Positions 33,916 to 42,759 of a stretch of DNA of 64,000 bases are shown in pieces. The DNA is from Serratia liquefaciens (GTDB lineage: Bacteria > Pseudomonadota > Gammaproteobacteria > Enterobacterales > Enterobacteriaceae). The number at the start of each line of letters is the position of its first letter. Positions within the stretch are counted from its first letter, which is position 1. The position numbers and the translations under genes are program-made. The DNA is taken from positions 62,001-126,000 of the forward strand of contig JAAXZN010000044.1 of assembly GCA_012719855.1 (NCBI GenBank), given 5' to 3'. The notes beneath the pieces are model-generated. The model ran no database searches, was not told the origin of the DNA, and saw only the letters and a list, made by a program, of their open reading frames with translations.

Positions 33916-34212
33916 TTACAGCTTTTTCAGTAGTTGCAGCAGATGCTCTTCGCTCTTCTCCGCCAGGCCGTCAATCGCCAGCTTGATGATATCGGAGCGG
34001 GTGATGCGCACCACGCCGTTACGTGCCGCCTGCACAATGATTTCATCGATGGCGTCGACGTGGTTATCGGTCAGGCTGACCGAAATGGCTTTGTAAGTGC
34101 GTTTGCGACCTTGCGGCTTGGCTTCTGGTGCGGGAGCCAGCAAAGTGTGCGAGGTGGCGCTGTTGATAAATTCGTCTTCCGACATGCGGTGGGTTGGGGT
34201 GCGCTTTTTCAC
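33916..34212 (-). CDS. ribbon-helix-helix partner of ParA (ParB-like)
   Basis: A 98-aa basic protein. The N-terminal half is low in structure (RTPTHRMSEDEF, APAPEAKPQGRKRTY) and the C-terminal half is a predicted ribbon-helix-helix (KAISVSLTDNHVDAIDEIIVQAAR ... ITRSDIIKLAIDGLAEK). Such proteins act as centromere-binding ParB partners of small (type Ib) ParA ATPases. Translation starts at GTG (34212), overlapping the ParA stop (GTGA), so the pair is coupled. No clear ParB/Spo0J CTPase part is present. Confidence 0.75.
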   Translation of the reverse strand: MKKRTPTHRMSEDEFINSATSHTLLAPAPEAKPQGRKRTYKAISVSLTDNHVDAIDEIIVQAARNGVVRITRSDIIKLAIDGLAEKSEEHLLQLLKKL

Positions 34213-34844
34213 AGGATCACCTCCTTCACCAGGCTTTCGATTTCCGCCTGCGCTTTTAGGTTATTCGCTTCATGCACGGTAATCGCCTCGCCCCAGGCAT
34301 CGCGGTAAATCTTGCGGTCGCACAGGCGGTTGCTGACCAGTGTCAACTCCGGGTACTCGCTCAACACCTGCGCCGCTTCGTTGGCTTCATTAATAAAGAT
34401 ATTGGTCGGGCACATGTTCAGTACGATGTAGCCTTTCACCTTCTCGTTATATTCCTGCGCGGTGGCGAACATTTCCGACAGATAGCCGACGGTATCGAGG
34501 TCCATCTGCGACGGGCGCAGCGGAGAAAGGAACAGATCGGCGGCCAACAGGCCCGAGCGCAATTCGGCGCTGTCGCGGCCGGCGGTGTCGACAATCACAT
34601 AATCGTAATGGCGATCCAGCTCCAGCAGCGTCTCTTTGATTTTACCCGAGGCGGCAACCACCGGAATATGCGGCAGACCTTCAACATTTTGGCGATCGTT
34701 ATACCAGGTCATGATTGATTTCTGATCGTCGGCATCGACGATGATGGCCGTTTTTCCCTGCTTGAGGATCAGATATCCGGCGATATTGACCGCCTTGGTC
34801 GATTTCCCTACGCCACCTTTTTGCGAGCCAATCAAAACAATCAT
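34209..34844 (-). CDS. small ParA-family partition ATPase
   Basis: A 211-aa Walker-type ATPase. Deviant Walker A is KGGVGKST (residues 9-16), the A' motif DADDQKS and Walker B VIVDTAG are seen. It lacks the N-terminal DNA-binding domain of the large (type Ia) ParA proteins, so it is type Ib, as on many plasmids. The start at 34844 has GAGAGATGG upstream; a TTG five codons earlier is possible. It forms an operon with the ribbon-helix-helix gene and has AT-rich repeats upstream. It is not the parA of the origin-proximal parABS, whose neighbours are absent. Confidence 0.88.
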   Translation of the reverse strand: MIVLIGSQKGGVGKSTKAVNIAGYLILKQGKTAIIVDADDQKSIMTWYNDRQNVEGLPHIPVVAASGKIKETLLELDRHYDYVIVDTAGRDSAELRSGLLAADLFLSPLRPSQMDLDTVGYLSEMFATAQEYNEKVKGYIVLNMCPTNIFINEANEAAQVLSEYPELTLVSNRLCDRKIYRDAWGEAITVHEANNLKAQAEIESLVKEVIL

Positions 34845-34857
34845 GTTGCCATCTCTC

Positions 34858-34917
34858 AAGTTATTAAGCTGGTAACTTATTAAGTTAATATGCTTATTAG
34901 GTTGATAACTAAACAGG
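34858..34917. repeat. AT-rich repeat array before the ParA gene (candidate centromere)
   Basis: The core (G/C)TTATTA(A/G)G recurs at 34860, 34876 and 34893, with spacings of 16 and 17 bp. A perfect palindrome AACTTA-T-TAAGTT covers 34874-34886. The array abuts the ParA start. In type Ib partition systems the centromere is a set of such repeats upstream of the operon, so this is a candidate parS and autoregulatory operator. Confidence 0.6.
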
Positions 34918-35071
34918 TTAACTACAACAGAGCCTGAACAATATGCACCAACGACGGCGGCTTGCCAAGCCAGTATGCGATTAACTTTACAGCCTATTTT
35001 GCTGGTAACGGAGTCAGTGGGTAAGTAGGAATGTTCTGGGAAGGGAGGACATGCGGAAGGATTTTTTTAAT

Positions 35072-35102
35072 TTAGCAGCTTAATAAGTTATTAAGCTGCT
35101 AA
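35072..35102. repeat. 31-bp perfect palindrome
   Basis: TTAGCAGCTTAATAA-G-TTATTAAGCTGCTAA: 15-bp arms around one base, with no mismatch. It contains CTTAATAAG and GTTATTAAG, the same core as the ParA upstream array. It lies 19 nt after the yajD stop and has no U-tract, so it does not look like a terminator. The surrounding 34845-35121 stretch holds no gene. Confidence 0.7.
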
Positions 35103-35121
35103 TTGTGACGATACCCGAAAG

Positions 35122-35463
35122 TTACTTTTTCAACATCGACTTAAGGTTGGCGAACGGGTTATGGGTCGCGAGACCGACGTCTTTTTGCGCGTCCTCACCG
35201 GCCACTACCGTCGAGCCATACTGATCGGCTTCGGTATATTTGGAGTGTTCGTGGTCGTGGCAATACAGGCACAGCATTTCCCAGTTGCTGCCGTCTTCCG
35301 GGTTGTTGCTGTGGTCGTGATCGATATGGTGAACCGTCAGTTCGCGTAGGTTGGAATAAACAAACTCGCGCGAGCAACGCCCGCAGACCCAGGGGAAGAT
35401 TTTCAGCGCTTTTTCGCGGTAGCCGGTCTCCAGCCTCGCGTAGTTTTTTGGAATATATGCCAT
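35122..35463 (-). CDS. yajD: HNH nuclease-family protein YajD
   Basis: A 113-aa protein that matches E. coli YajD nearly residue for residue (IPKNYARLETGYREKALKIF, CGRCSREF, LTVHHIDHDHSNNPEDGSNW, CLYCHDHEHSKYTEADQYG). The HNH motif (HH ... N ... H) and four Cys, probably zinc ligands, are intact. Its biological role is not known. It is a separate small gene downstream of nothing obviously related; the 31-bp palindrome follows its stop. Confidence 0.93.
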   Translation of the reverse strand: MAYIPKNYARLETGYREKALKIFPWVCGRCSREFVYSNLRELTVHHIDHDHSNNPEDGSNWEMLCLYCHDHEHSKYTEADQYGSTVVAGEDAQKDVGLATHNPFANLKSMLKK

Positions 35464-35560
35464 GGTGTATGCTCGTCGGGTGATAACAATAATGCGTTAA
35501 ATAATACCACAAAGCGCCGAGTTACAGCGTGCGGCACATCACCGCCTGCTGCAGTTTCGG

Positions 35561-36454
35561 CTATTTGAAAGCTTCCACCGCCCAGTCGATAAACACCCGC
35601 ATTTTGGCGCTCAGATGGCGATTGGAGGGATACACTACATACATCTGCTCGGCCGGTGGTTGCCAGTCGTGCAGCAGGCTGACCAGTTCGCCATTGTCCA
35701 GATGCGGCTGAGCCATAAAGCGGAAGGTTTGAATAATTCCCAACCCGGCCAGCGCCGCCGCCAGCAGGGCATTACCCTCGTTGACGCTGACGTGATAGCG
35801 GTGCTGAATATCGATCTCCTTGCCCCGATCGACAAAGTGCAGCGGCTGGATGCGATCGTTCAGCGCATGGCGGCAATGTGCCAGTGGAAAACCCAACTCC
35901 AGATCGCAAGGGTGTTGCGGCGTACCGTAGCGCGCCAGATAGGCCGGGGTGGCGCAGGTCACCCATTCAAGCTCGAACAGCCGACGGGCAATCAGGCTGG
36001 AATCGGCCAGTGGCCCGCTGCGGATCACGCAGTCGGCGCTGTCGTTAATCAGATCAATAAGACGGTCGCCTACCCCCAGGTCGATCTGAATTTGCGGGTA
36101 ACGCGCGATAAAGTCCGGCAGCGCCGGCACCAGCAATTGCCGTGCCGTCGAGCCACCGGCGTCAATGCGCAGCACGCCTTGTGGCGCACTCTGCGACTCG
36201 GTCATGCTGCCTTCCATCTGCTCCAGCTCCGCCAGCCACTTTACCGTCCGCTGGTAATAGCATTCGCCCTCGGCAGTGACCGACACGCTGCGGGTGGTGC
36301 GCTGGAACAGTTTGGTTTGCAGATGATCTTCTAGGTTCTGGATCAGCTTGGTGACAGTGGCCTTGGGCATCCGCAGTGAATCTGCGGCGCGGGTGAAGCC
36401 GCCGGTTTCCACCACGCGGTTAAACACCCGAATAGCGAGTAAATGATGATCCAT
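35561..36454 (-). CDS. LysR-type regulator (CrgA-like)
   Basis: A 297-aa LysR regulator of the CrgA/DmlR branch. The DNA-binding helix is in FNRVVETGGFTRAADSLRMPKATVTKLIQ and the domain-end motif QRTTRSVSVTAEG is typical of that branch. The start at 36454 (MDHHLL) is chosen because it opens the conserved domain. It lies downstream of the MFS exporter gene on the same strand, with a terminator between them, so it is likely transcribed separately. The target may be the exporter. Confidence 0.9.
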   Translation of the reverse strand: MDHHLLAIRVFNRVVETGGFTRAADSLRMPKATVTKLIQNLEDHLQTKLFQRTTRSVSVTAEGECYYQRTVKWLAELEQMEGSMTESQSAPQGVLRIDAGGSTARQLLVPALPDFIARYPQIQIDLGVGDRLIDLINDSADCVIRSGPLADSSLIARRLFELEWVTCATPAYLARYGTPQHPCDLELGFPLAHCRHALNDRIQPLHFVDRGKEIDIQHRYHVSVNEGNALLAAALAGLGIIQTFRFMAQPHLDNGELVSLLHDWQPPAEQMYVVYPSNRHLSAKMRVFIDWAVEAFK

Positions 36455-36467
36455 AGCGCTCTCAGTG

Positions 36468-36491
36468 CAAAACCCCGGCGGCAAGCCGGGG
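36468..36491 (-). terminator. rho-independent terminator of the MFS gene
   Basis: CCCCGGC-ttgcc-GCCGGGG on the minus strand followed by TTTTG: a 7-bp GC stem in the 61-nt gap between the MFS stop and the LysR start. Confidence 0.8.
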
Positions 36492-36515
36492 TGTGTTTCT
36501 GCGGATGAATAATGA

Positions 36516-37700
36516 TTATGACTGTTTAGCGCCAATCATACCGGAACGCAAGGTCAGGCCGAAAACCAGCGCGGCGGACAGGGTGAGTGCACCGCCAAAC
36601 AGCATGGCGCTGCTGACGCCCTGCCAGTCGACCACTTCGCCACCCAACAATGCGCCGGAAGCCAGCGCAATCTGGATCACACAGACTAGCAGTGCCTGGC
36701 CGGCTTCTGGCGCCTGCGGTACCGCGGCGAACATCCAGTTGGTGGCGCAGACCGGTACGGCGCCAAATGCCAGCCCCCATACCATCACCATCAGCGTGGC
36801 ACCGGCGATGCCACTGAGGAACGGCGAGACGATCAGGATGGCAGCCAACATGGCGGTGATCAGAATAAAGGTGGCGCGCAGGCTGCGTTCGGCCAACCGT
36901 TCACCGAGGAAGGTACCGAGCAGACCGATGGCGCCATAGGCCAACAGCTGCAACGAAATCGCCGAGGGGCTGAGGACAAACACCTGTTGCAGCAGCGGCT
37001 TCAGATAGGTGTAGGCGGCAAAGTGACCGATAAACAGTAACACTATGGCAATCAGCCCGGTACGTGCCATCGGCAGACGCAGGGGTAACAGTAGGTCGCG
37101 TGCGGTGACCGGGCGAGTGGGAGGGACCGACGTCAACAGGCGCAGTTGGGCCAGCAGCACACCGATCGCCAGCACCGCGCTGCCAAAGAAGGCGGCGCGC
37201 CAGCCGAACAGGTCACCAATCAATGCCCCGGCGGGAACGCCGCACACGGCACCGACCGAAATGCCGCTCAGGATCAGCGCGGTAGCGCGACCCTGACTGG
37301 CTTCCGGCACCAGATGACGGCCGTAGTTGGCGGCAAAGGCCCAAAAACCGCCGACGCAGATGCCCAGCAACACGCGGCCCAGTAGCATCATGGGGAAGTT
37401 TACTGCCATTGCGGAGACCAGGTTGGAGACCGCCAGCAGCACGCTCAGCGCCAGCATCAGCAGGCGACGGTCGAGTCGACCGGCTGCCAGGCTCAGTGCC
37501 GGAGCGGCGATCGCCGCGATGATACCAGGCACGGTCACCATCAGGCCGGCCCTGCCGGTGCTGACGTCCAGCGACGGTGCTATATTGGTCAGCAGGCCGA
37601 TCGGCAGAAACTCGGTGGTGACCATCACAAAGCAGGCGACGGTCAGCGAGAAGATCGCCAGCCAGGGTGATGGTGCAGGTTTCTCATTATTATTCAGCAT
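36516..37700 (-). CDS. MFS exporter, DHA1 (AraJ/YdhP-like) family
   Basis: A 394-aa twelve-helix transporter. The opening TTEFLPIGLLTNIAPSLDVSTG and the GRVLLGICVGGFWAFAANYGRHLVP loop are typical of the AraJ/YdhP/sugar-efflux branch of the DHA1 drug antiporters. The substrate is unknown; this branch includes arabinose, purine ribonucleoside and drug exporters. A LysR gene sits directly downstream. A perfect 14-bp palindrome (GCATAAGCTTATGC, 37890-37903) lies in the 235-bp spacer before lsrK. Confidence 0.88.
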   Translation of the reverse strand: MLNNNEKPAPSPWLAIFSLTVACFVMVTTEFLPIGLLTNIAPSLDVSTGRAGLMVTVPGIIAAIAAPALSLAAGRLDRRLLMLALSVLLAVSNLVSAMAVNFPMMLLGRVLLGICVGGFWAFAANYGRHLVPEASQGRATALILSGISVGAVCGVPAGALIGDLFGWRAAFFGSAVLAIGVLLAQLRLLTSVPPTRPVTARDLLLPLRLPMARTGLIAIVLLFIGHFAAYTYLKPLLQQVFVLSPSAISLQLLAYGAIGLLGTFLGERLAERSLRATFILITAMLAAILIVSPFLSGIAGATLMVMVWGLAFGAVPVCATNWMFAAVPQAPEAGQALLVCVIQIALASGALLGGEVVDWQGVSSAMLFGGALTLSAALVFGLTLRSGMIGAKQS

Positions 37701-37935
37701 AGTACCGCTCGTCCCAGGTGGATGCGTAAACCGCGCGGTAGGCGCGGAGTGACAGAGATCACAATTTACGCAGGCCTCAGCGGCGGATAAATCCGTTTGC
37801 GGTGGTTACACTGTTTCTGAGGGGGAATAATCGCGTGGGGCCAGTCTGGCATGGGCTATCGGCCATCAGGCTGGCTAAATGTTTAATTGGCATAAGCTTA
37901 TGCGATGGGTGCAGCAGGCCGCACCCGCTCACGTA

Positions 37936-39501
37936 TTACAAGCCCGGCGCTTTCCACATCGAGGTGGTCAGGCCGTGGTCGACCAGAGTGAGCTGATCGG
38001 CATAGACCTGCCGCCAGGTCTCCTTTTGCTTCTGATACAGTTCATGGTTGGCCATATCCGGTTGGTACTCGCGCTCCCAGCGCACCAGCCGTTCGCCGGT
38101 TTGCGCCAGTGATTCGTACAATCCGGCGCCCACACCGGCTGCAATCGCGCAACCCAGGGCGGTGGCTTCCTTCACTGCCGGCACGCGTACCGTCAGGCCG
38201 GTGACGTCGCTGAGGATTTGGCTCCACAACTTGCCCTTCGAACCGCCCCCGGCAAACACCAGCGAACGTGCCTGTACGCCGGAGAAGCTGGCGATCTGCT
38301 CCAGGTTGCAGGCGGAAACAATGGCGGCGTTCTCTTCCAATGCACGGAACAGGGTCTGTTTATTGCAGCGTTCCGGGTCGAGTGACAGGTTGATAAAGGA
38401 CGGCGCGGCGTGATACCAGGTTTTGAAGTGCATGGCGTCGGAAAATATCGGCATCACTCCGTAAGCCCCTGGCGGCACTCGTGCGGCCATCTCTTCCAGC
38501 AGGCTGTAGGCGTCCACCCCCAGCCGTTCCGCCAGCAGCTTCTCTTCGGCACAGAAGGCGTCGCGGAACCAGCGCATGGTCAGCCCGGTGAAGAAGCTTA
38601 TCGACTCCGCTTGTGCCATGCCGGGGATCACGTGTGGGTTGATGCGAATGTTCATCTCCGGATCGGTGGCCGGTTCCGGCAGGTTGACGATCTGCTGCCA
38701 GAAGGTGCCACCCAGCACGGCAGTCTGCCCGGCATGCACCACCCCCAGCCCCAGACTGCCCAGTTGCACATCGCCACCGCCCATCACCACCGGTGTGCCG
38801 CGTAGCAAACCGCTTTGCTGCGCCGCCAGTTCGGTGATGTGCCCCAACACACTGCCGGTCTCTTTCACCGGCGACAGCATATCGGCACGCAGTCCGGCCA
38901 TATCGAGCAGCGCCGGACGCCAGTCGCGGTTGACCAAATCGAGCATGCCGGTGGTACCGGCGTTGGAGGGATCCACTGCCAGTTCACCGCTGAGCATATT
39001 CGCCAGCCAGTCGCTGATCATGGTCAGGGTGGCGGCCTGACGGTAGATGTCCGGTCGATGATGCGCCAGCCACAGCAGGCGCGGCATGGCGCTCAACGCC
39101 AGCGTTTGGCCTGAATACTGGTAAACCTCGCGCTCGAAATTATGGTTATGCAACTCTTTCAGTTCGCTGACTTCCTGGCTGGCACGGGCATCAACGTTGG
39201 CGCAGGCCCAGATCGGCACGCCGTCGCGATCGTAGAGTACGATGCCCTCACGCATGGAGCAGCAGGCCACGGAACGGATGGCCTGGCCAGAGAGACCGGC
39301 GTTTTGCAGCGCCTGGCGGATACACTGGCAGGTCAGCTGCCAGTTGTGGCTGAGGTCAAATTCCATGGAACCGGGCACGCCCGGCACGGCCAAATGCCGC
39401 CATTCCGCCTGGCCCTGAGCGATCTGGTTACCTGCCAGATCGAAGATTACCGCGCGAACGCTGCCGGTGCCTGCATCCAGCGCCATCAAATAGTTATCCA
39501 T
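37936..39501 (-). CDS. lsrK: autoinducer-2 kinase LsrK
   Basis: A 521-aa FGGY-family kinase that phosphorylates the quorum signal AI-2 (DPD) in the cytosol. It is almost identical in layout to E. coli LsrK ([89 protein letters not shown]). In E. coli it lies in an operon with lsrR, divergent from lsrACDBFG. Here lsrR and the transporter genes are missing and lsrG is the next gene, divergent. It is shorter at the N-terminus than E. coli LsrK by about nine residues. Confidence 0.95.
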   Translation of the reverse strand: MDNYLMALDAGTGSVRAVIFDLAGNQIAQGQAEWRHLAVPGVPGSMEFDLSHNWQLTCQCIRQALQNAGLSGQAIRSVACCSMREGIVLYDRDGVPIWACANVDARASQEVSELKELHNHNFEREVYQYSGQTLALSAMPRLLWLAHHRPDIYRQAATLTMISDWLANMLSGELAVDPSNAGTTGMLDLVNRDWRPALLDMAGLRADMLSPVKETGSVLGHITELAAQQSGLLRGTPVVMGGGDVQLGSLGLGVVHAGQTAVLGGTFWQQIVNLPEPATDPEMNIRINPHVIPGMAQAESISFFTGLTMRWFRDAFCAEEKLLAERLGVDAYSLLEEMAARVPPGAYGVMPIFSDAMHFKTWYHAAPSFINLSLDPERCNKQTLFRALEENAAIVSACNLEQIASFSGVQARSLVFAGGGSKGKLWSQILSDVTGLTVRVPAVKEATALGCAIAAGVGAGLYESLAQTGERLVRWEREYQPDMANHELYQKQKETWRQVYADQLTLVDHGLTTSMWKAPGL

Positions 39502-39687
39502 AGCTCACACTCTCTGGGGAGGAACCTTAACTATAGATGCCGTACTGTTTGCCCCGGTGGGGGAAGCGACAGGCCTGGCGGTATTTGTGAGCCAGGCAGC
39601 AAAATTACCCTTGCGCAGGGGCAATCTGCGGGATTAAACCTATGGTTGGAAAGAACATTGACCTTCGAGGTTTAACAAGGAGTCGCC

Positions 39688-39981
39688 ATGCACGTCACAC
39701 TGGTAGAAATTAACGTTAAACAGGACAAAATCGACGAGTTTATTGAGGTCTTCCGCGCCAATCATCTGGGAGCGATAGAAGAGCCGGGCAATCTGCGCTT
39801 TGACGTGTTGCAGGATGAATCCATCCCGACGCGGTTTTATATTTACGAAGCCTATCGGGACGAGCAGGCGGTCGCCGCTCACAAAAAGACGCCGCACTAT
39901 CTGCAATGCGTGGAGAAACTGGAAGCGCTGATGACCGGCCCACGCAAGAAAACCAGCTTTATCGGCCTGATGCCGGGTTAG
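39688..39981 (+). CDS. lsrG: phospho-AI-2 isomerase LsrG
   Basis: A 97-aa small isomerase that converts phospho-DPD to 3-hydroxy-2,4-pentadione-5-phosphate, removing the AI-2 signal. It matches E. coli LsrG ([58 protein letters not shown]). It starts behind AAGGAG. It is alone: the normally upstream lsrACDBF genes are absent, and lsrK is divergent at 186 bp. The function needs phospho-AI-2 made by the neighbouring LsrK. Confidence 0.95.
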   Translation: MHVTLVEINVKQDKIDEFIEVFRANHLGAIEEPGNLRFDVLQDESIPTRFYIYEAYRDEQAVAAHKKTPHYLQCVEKLEALMTGPRKKTSFIGLMPG

Positions 39982-40066
39982 AACCGGCCCAGGGTAATTC
40001 TGTTCAATACAGCGAGAAGCCCAGCCGTCAGTCTGGCATCTGTGAACTCTTTCTCAGGTGCCTTTA

Positions 40067-40660
40067 ATGAATATCTATCTTTCCATGGCCGCATTTGCGC
40101 TGGCCTCTTCCATCACCCCCGGTCCGGTCAATATCGTTGCCTTGAGCGCGGGGGCGCAATTCGGTTTCAACGCCACTCTGCGCCATGTTTCGGGGGCCAC
40201 GCTGGGGTTTACTCTGCTGTTGATCCTGCTTGGTCTGGGGCTGAACAAGCTGTTGGTGCTGTGGCCGGTGCTGACACAGGTTATCCAATGGGCGGGCATC
40301 GCGTTTTTGTTGTTTATGGCGTATCAGCTGGCGTCTGACGACGGCCGCCTGGGGCAGGGCAGCCAACCGCAAGCCCCCTCTTTCTGGTATGGCGCGCTGT
40401 TGCAGTGGCTGAACCCCAAGGCCTGGTTGGCGTCGGTGGCCAGTCTGGGAGCGTTTGTTGCCGATGGCGATCGCCTGCTGCTGTGGCAGTTCGCCGTAAT
40501 CTACTTTGTGATCTGTTATGCCTCGGTGGCCTGCTGGGCTTACACCGGCGCGATGTTGACCGGCTTGCTGCAGCAGGCACGCAACGTACGGCGTTTTAAT
40601 CGCTTGATGGCGTTGCTGTTGGCAGCCAGCGCCTGCTATCTGCTGGCCGACGGCATTTAG
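40067..40660 (+). CDS. LysE-family amino-acid exporter
   Basis: A 197-aa transporter with about six hydrophobic segments of the LysE/RhtB family, with the opening FALASSITPGPVNIVALSAGAQFG and WLNPKAWLASV loops typical of the family. It exports amino acids or related metabolites. A GTG three codons upstream also opens the frame; the ATG at 40067 has AGG at a good distance. It is convergent with, and overlaps by 4 nt, an AraC-family gene that probably regulates it. Confidence 0.88.
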   Translation: MNIYLSMAAFALASSITPGPVNIVALSAGAQFGFNATLRHVSGATLGFTLLLILLGLGLNKLLVLWPVLTQVIQWAGIAFLLFMAYQLASDDGRLGQGSQPQAPSFWYGALLQWLNPKAWLASVASLGAFVADGDRLLLWQFAVIYFVICYASVACWAYTGAMLTGLLQQARNVRRFNRLMALLLAASACYLLADGI

Positions 40661-41469
40661 CGTGGGTTTTGGTACTGGCCGGGAGTGGCGGCCAGCAGCA
40701 GTTTGAAGGTGCGCTGAAAGTGTGCCTGATCGGCAAAACCGCTTTCGCTGGCCGCTGCGGCGATCGGATAACCGCGTTTCAGCAACCGGTGACCGAACTG
40801 AATGCGTTGGTTGACCAGATAAGCATGCGGCGTCATGCCGTAACGCTGTTTAAAGGCGCGTATCAGGTAAGAGGGCGAAAGCGCTGCCGCCTGGCAGATG
40901 GCCTCCAGCGTAAGCGGCTGGGTACAATGCGCGTTGATAAAGGCTGCCGCGGCCGCCAGCCTTGGGTGCTCGTTGGGCGGAACCGGTGTGTCCCCCAGCG
41001 AGGTCTGTAAATCGCTGAAGTATTCCACCAGAGCGATCTGTTTTTCCAAATGGCAGCGCTGCGGATCGATCAGTAGCGCATACAGCCGGTTCAGGCCGTC
41101 AAACAGTTCGGGATCACGGCTGAGCACCTCAGTGAAGGGGATAAAGTGGCCGTCGCCGCCGCCGATTTCTTGCTGCAATTTACCCAGCCAGGCGGCATCG
41201 ATATAAAACATGATGTATGACCAGCGCTGGTCGCCGATGGGGTTGCAGGCGTGGGCTTGCTGCGGGTTGATGATCACCACATCGCCGGTGCTGACCTGGT
41301 GTTCCTGGCGGCCGTTAATATAAATGCTGGTGCCGTCGGTGATGGCGCCGATGGAAAAGACTTCATGGCTGTGCAGCGCGTAACAGACCTTGCGGCCATC
41401 TTCAATGGCGCGGGCCTCCACAAAGGGGAGCTGCGGATCACGCCAGAACTGCGGCGCATTGGCGGTCAT
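40657..41469 (-). CDS. AraC-family transcriptional regulator
   Basis: A 270-aa regulator: an N-terminal cupin sensor (HSHEVFSIGAITDGTSIYINGR, VVIINPQQAHACNPIG) and a C-terminal pair of helix-turn-helices (LTLEAICQAAALSPSYLIRAFKQRYGMTPHAYLVNQRI ... IAAAASESGFADQAHFQRTFK). Together with a LysE-type exporter on the opposite strand it makes the common AraC/LysE pair in which the regulator senses the exported amino acid. The inducer is unknown. Confidence 0.9.
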   Translation of the reverse strand: MTANAPQFWRDPQLPFVEARAIEDGRKVCYALHSHEVFSIGAITDGTSIYINGRQEHQVSTGDVVIINPQQAHACNPIGDQRWSYIMFYIDAAWLGKLQQEIGGGDGHFIPFTEVLSRDPELFDGLNRLYALLIDPQRCHLEKQIALVEYFSDLQTSLGDTPVPPNEHPRLAAAAAFINAHCTQPLTLEAICQAAALSPSYLIRAFKQRYGMTPHAYLVNQRIQFGHRLLKRGYPIAAAASESGFADQAHFQRTFKLLLAATPGQYQNPR

Positions 41470-41539
41470 TGGCTTTCCTTTTCGCTACGGCGGGACTAGC
41501 TTGTGTTATAGCCTAAAACACGCATGGGAGGGAATGCGG

Positions 41540-41758
41540 ATGATGATTTTTAATGTGTTTGGCCGCCTGTTAGGCGTCAAACGGGCAGGGGATCGGTGGC
41601 AGCTGTTTCGCGTGACTTTGCCGGAGCGCAAGTATGCGCGTAGCTACGACATCGTGTTGCCGGATGAATTGACCGAAAGCGAGATAGCCGGCTATCTGGG
41701 GGACATTTACCACGAAGCCGCGACGGAACGCCATCCTGACGTCTTCAGGATCGAATAA
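41540..41758 (+). CDS. 72-aa hypothetical protein
   Basis: A small protein starting MMIFNVFGRLLGVKRAGDRW and ending HPDVFRIE. It looks globular and cytosolic, with an alternating hydrophobic N-terminal strand and an acidic C-terminal part (TESEIAGYLGDIYHEAATE). I do not recognise a named family with confidence. GGGAGGG lies 7 nt before the chosen ATG (41540); an ATG six bases earlier is too near the Shine-Dalgarno. It sits between the AraC regulator (divergent) and the RIO kinase (convergent). Confidence 0.65.
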   Translation: MMIFNVFGRLLGVKRAGDRWQLFRVTLPERKYARSYDIVLPDELTESEIAGYLGDIYHEAATERHPDVFRIE

Positions 41759-41787
41759 ACCCCGGCCCGATAAACAGGGCCGCGGGA

Positions 41788-42636
41788 TTAATCTTCTTCG
41801 TTGCGGGCCATCAGTTGGCGTTGGTGCTCTTCGCTGGCCGCCTGGATCTCTTCCAGGACGGAACCGACATCGGCGCGTTTGTTGCTCTCGACAAACTTAC
41901 CGGTCAGCACGCTCGCCGGCGTCAGATTACCTTCCTGGTACAGCGCCCAAATCTCTTTGGCATATTTGCTGCCGAGCAGTTCCGGTGCGTACTGGCCGTA
42001 AAACTGCGACATGTTATTGATATCACGTTCGAACATGCTTTTGGCGTGGTTGTTGGCGGCGGCATCCACCACCTGCGGCAGGTCGATAATCACCGGCCCG
42101 TTTTTGTCCATCAGCACGTTGAATTCCGACAGGTCGCCATGCACCAGACCGGCGCACAGCATGCGTACCGCGTAGTTCATCATCAACGCGTGATCGGCCC
42201 GTGCCTGTTCCGGCGTCAGGGTAACATCGCTCAAGCGCGGCGCTACCAGGCCTTCTTCGTCGGTGATCAGTTCCATCAGCAGTACGCCATCCAGACAGAT
42301 ATCCGGCTGCGGCACGCGGACGCCCGCTTTGGCGAGCAGGTTCAGCGCATCGACCTCGGTGTTCTGCCAGGCTTCTTCCTGCTGCTGGCGGCCGAATTTA
42401 GAGCCTTTGCTCATGGCGCGTGCATCACGGCTGTTACGTACTTTGCGGCCTTCCTGATAGTTCACGGCCTGCTTGAAGTTACGTTTTTCTGCTTCTTTGT
42501 AGACTTTGGCGCAGCGGATCTCTTCGCCGCAGCGCACGATAAAGACGTCGGCTTCTTTGCCACTTTTCAAACGGCGGATGACGTCGTCGATTAAACCATC
42601 ATCTACCAATGGCTGGAGTCGTTTTGGAATTTTCAT
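41788..42636 (-). CDS. RIO-type serine protein kinase
   Basis: A 282-aa atypical protein kinase of the RIO family. The nucleotide-binding strand reads KSGKEADVFIVRCG, the catalytic loop HGDLSEFNVLMDKNG and the metal-binding loop VIIDLPQVVD, so all catalytic residues appear intact. RIO1/RIO2 work in ribosome maturation in archaea and eukaryotes. The bacterial branch has unknown substrates. It is monocistronic between the 72-aa gene and amyA. Confidence 0.88.
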   Translation of the reverse strand: MKIPKRLQPLVDDGLIDDVIRRLKSGKEADVFIVRCGEEIRCAKVYKEAEKRNFKQAVNYQEGRKVRNSRDARAMSKGSKFGRQQQEEAWQNTEVDALNLLAKAGVRVPQPDICLDGVLLMELITDEEGLVAPRLSDVTLTPEQARADHALMMNYAVRMLCAGLVHGDLSEFNVLMDKNGPVIIDLPQVVDAAANNHAKSMFERDINNMSQFYGQYAPELLGSKYAKEIWALYQEGNLTPASVLTGKFVESNKRADVGSVLEEIQAASEEHQRQLMARNEED

Positions 42637-42725
42637 GCAGCCTTGTACCCTATTTAGGCTCCGGTGTGAATGGTTTGCTAAGGTGTTACCCTAATTTAGA
42701 CCTGAAAGGCAAAAAATAGTTTGCC

Positions 42726-42752
42726 GCCGTTGCGACACATGGCCGCAACGGC
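42726..42752 (-). terminator. rho-independent terminator of amyA
   Basis: GCCGTTGCG-gccatgtgt-CGCAACGGC on the minus strand, a 9-bp perfect stem 7 nt past the amyA stop. The following GGCAAACTATTTTTTG has a delayed U-run. Confidence 0.7.
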
Positions 42753-42759
42753 GCACCCG

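Noticed and set aside
35072-35102. Terminator for yajD
   Set aside because: No U-tract on either side and the dyad shares the repeat core of the ParA locus; a protein-binding site is likelier.
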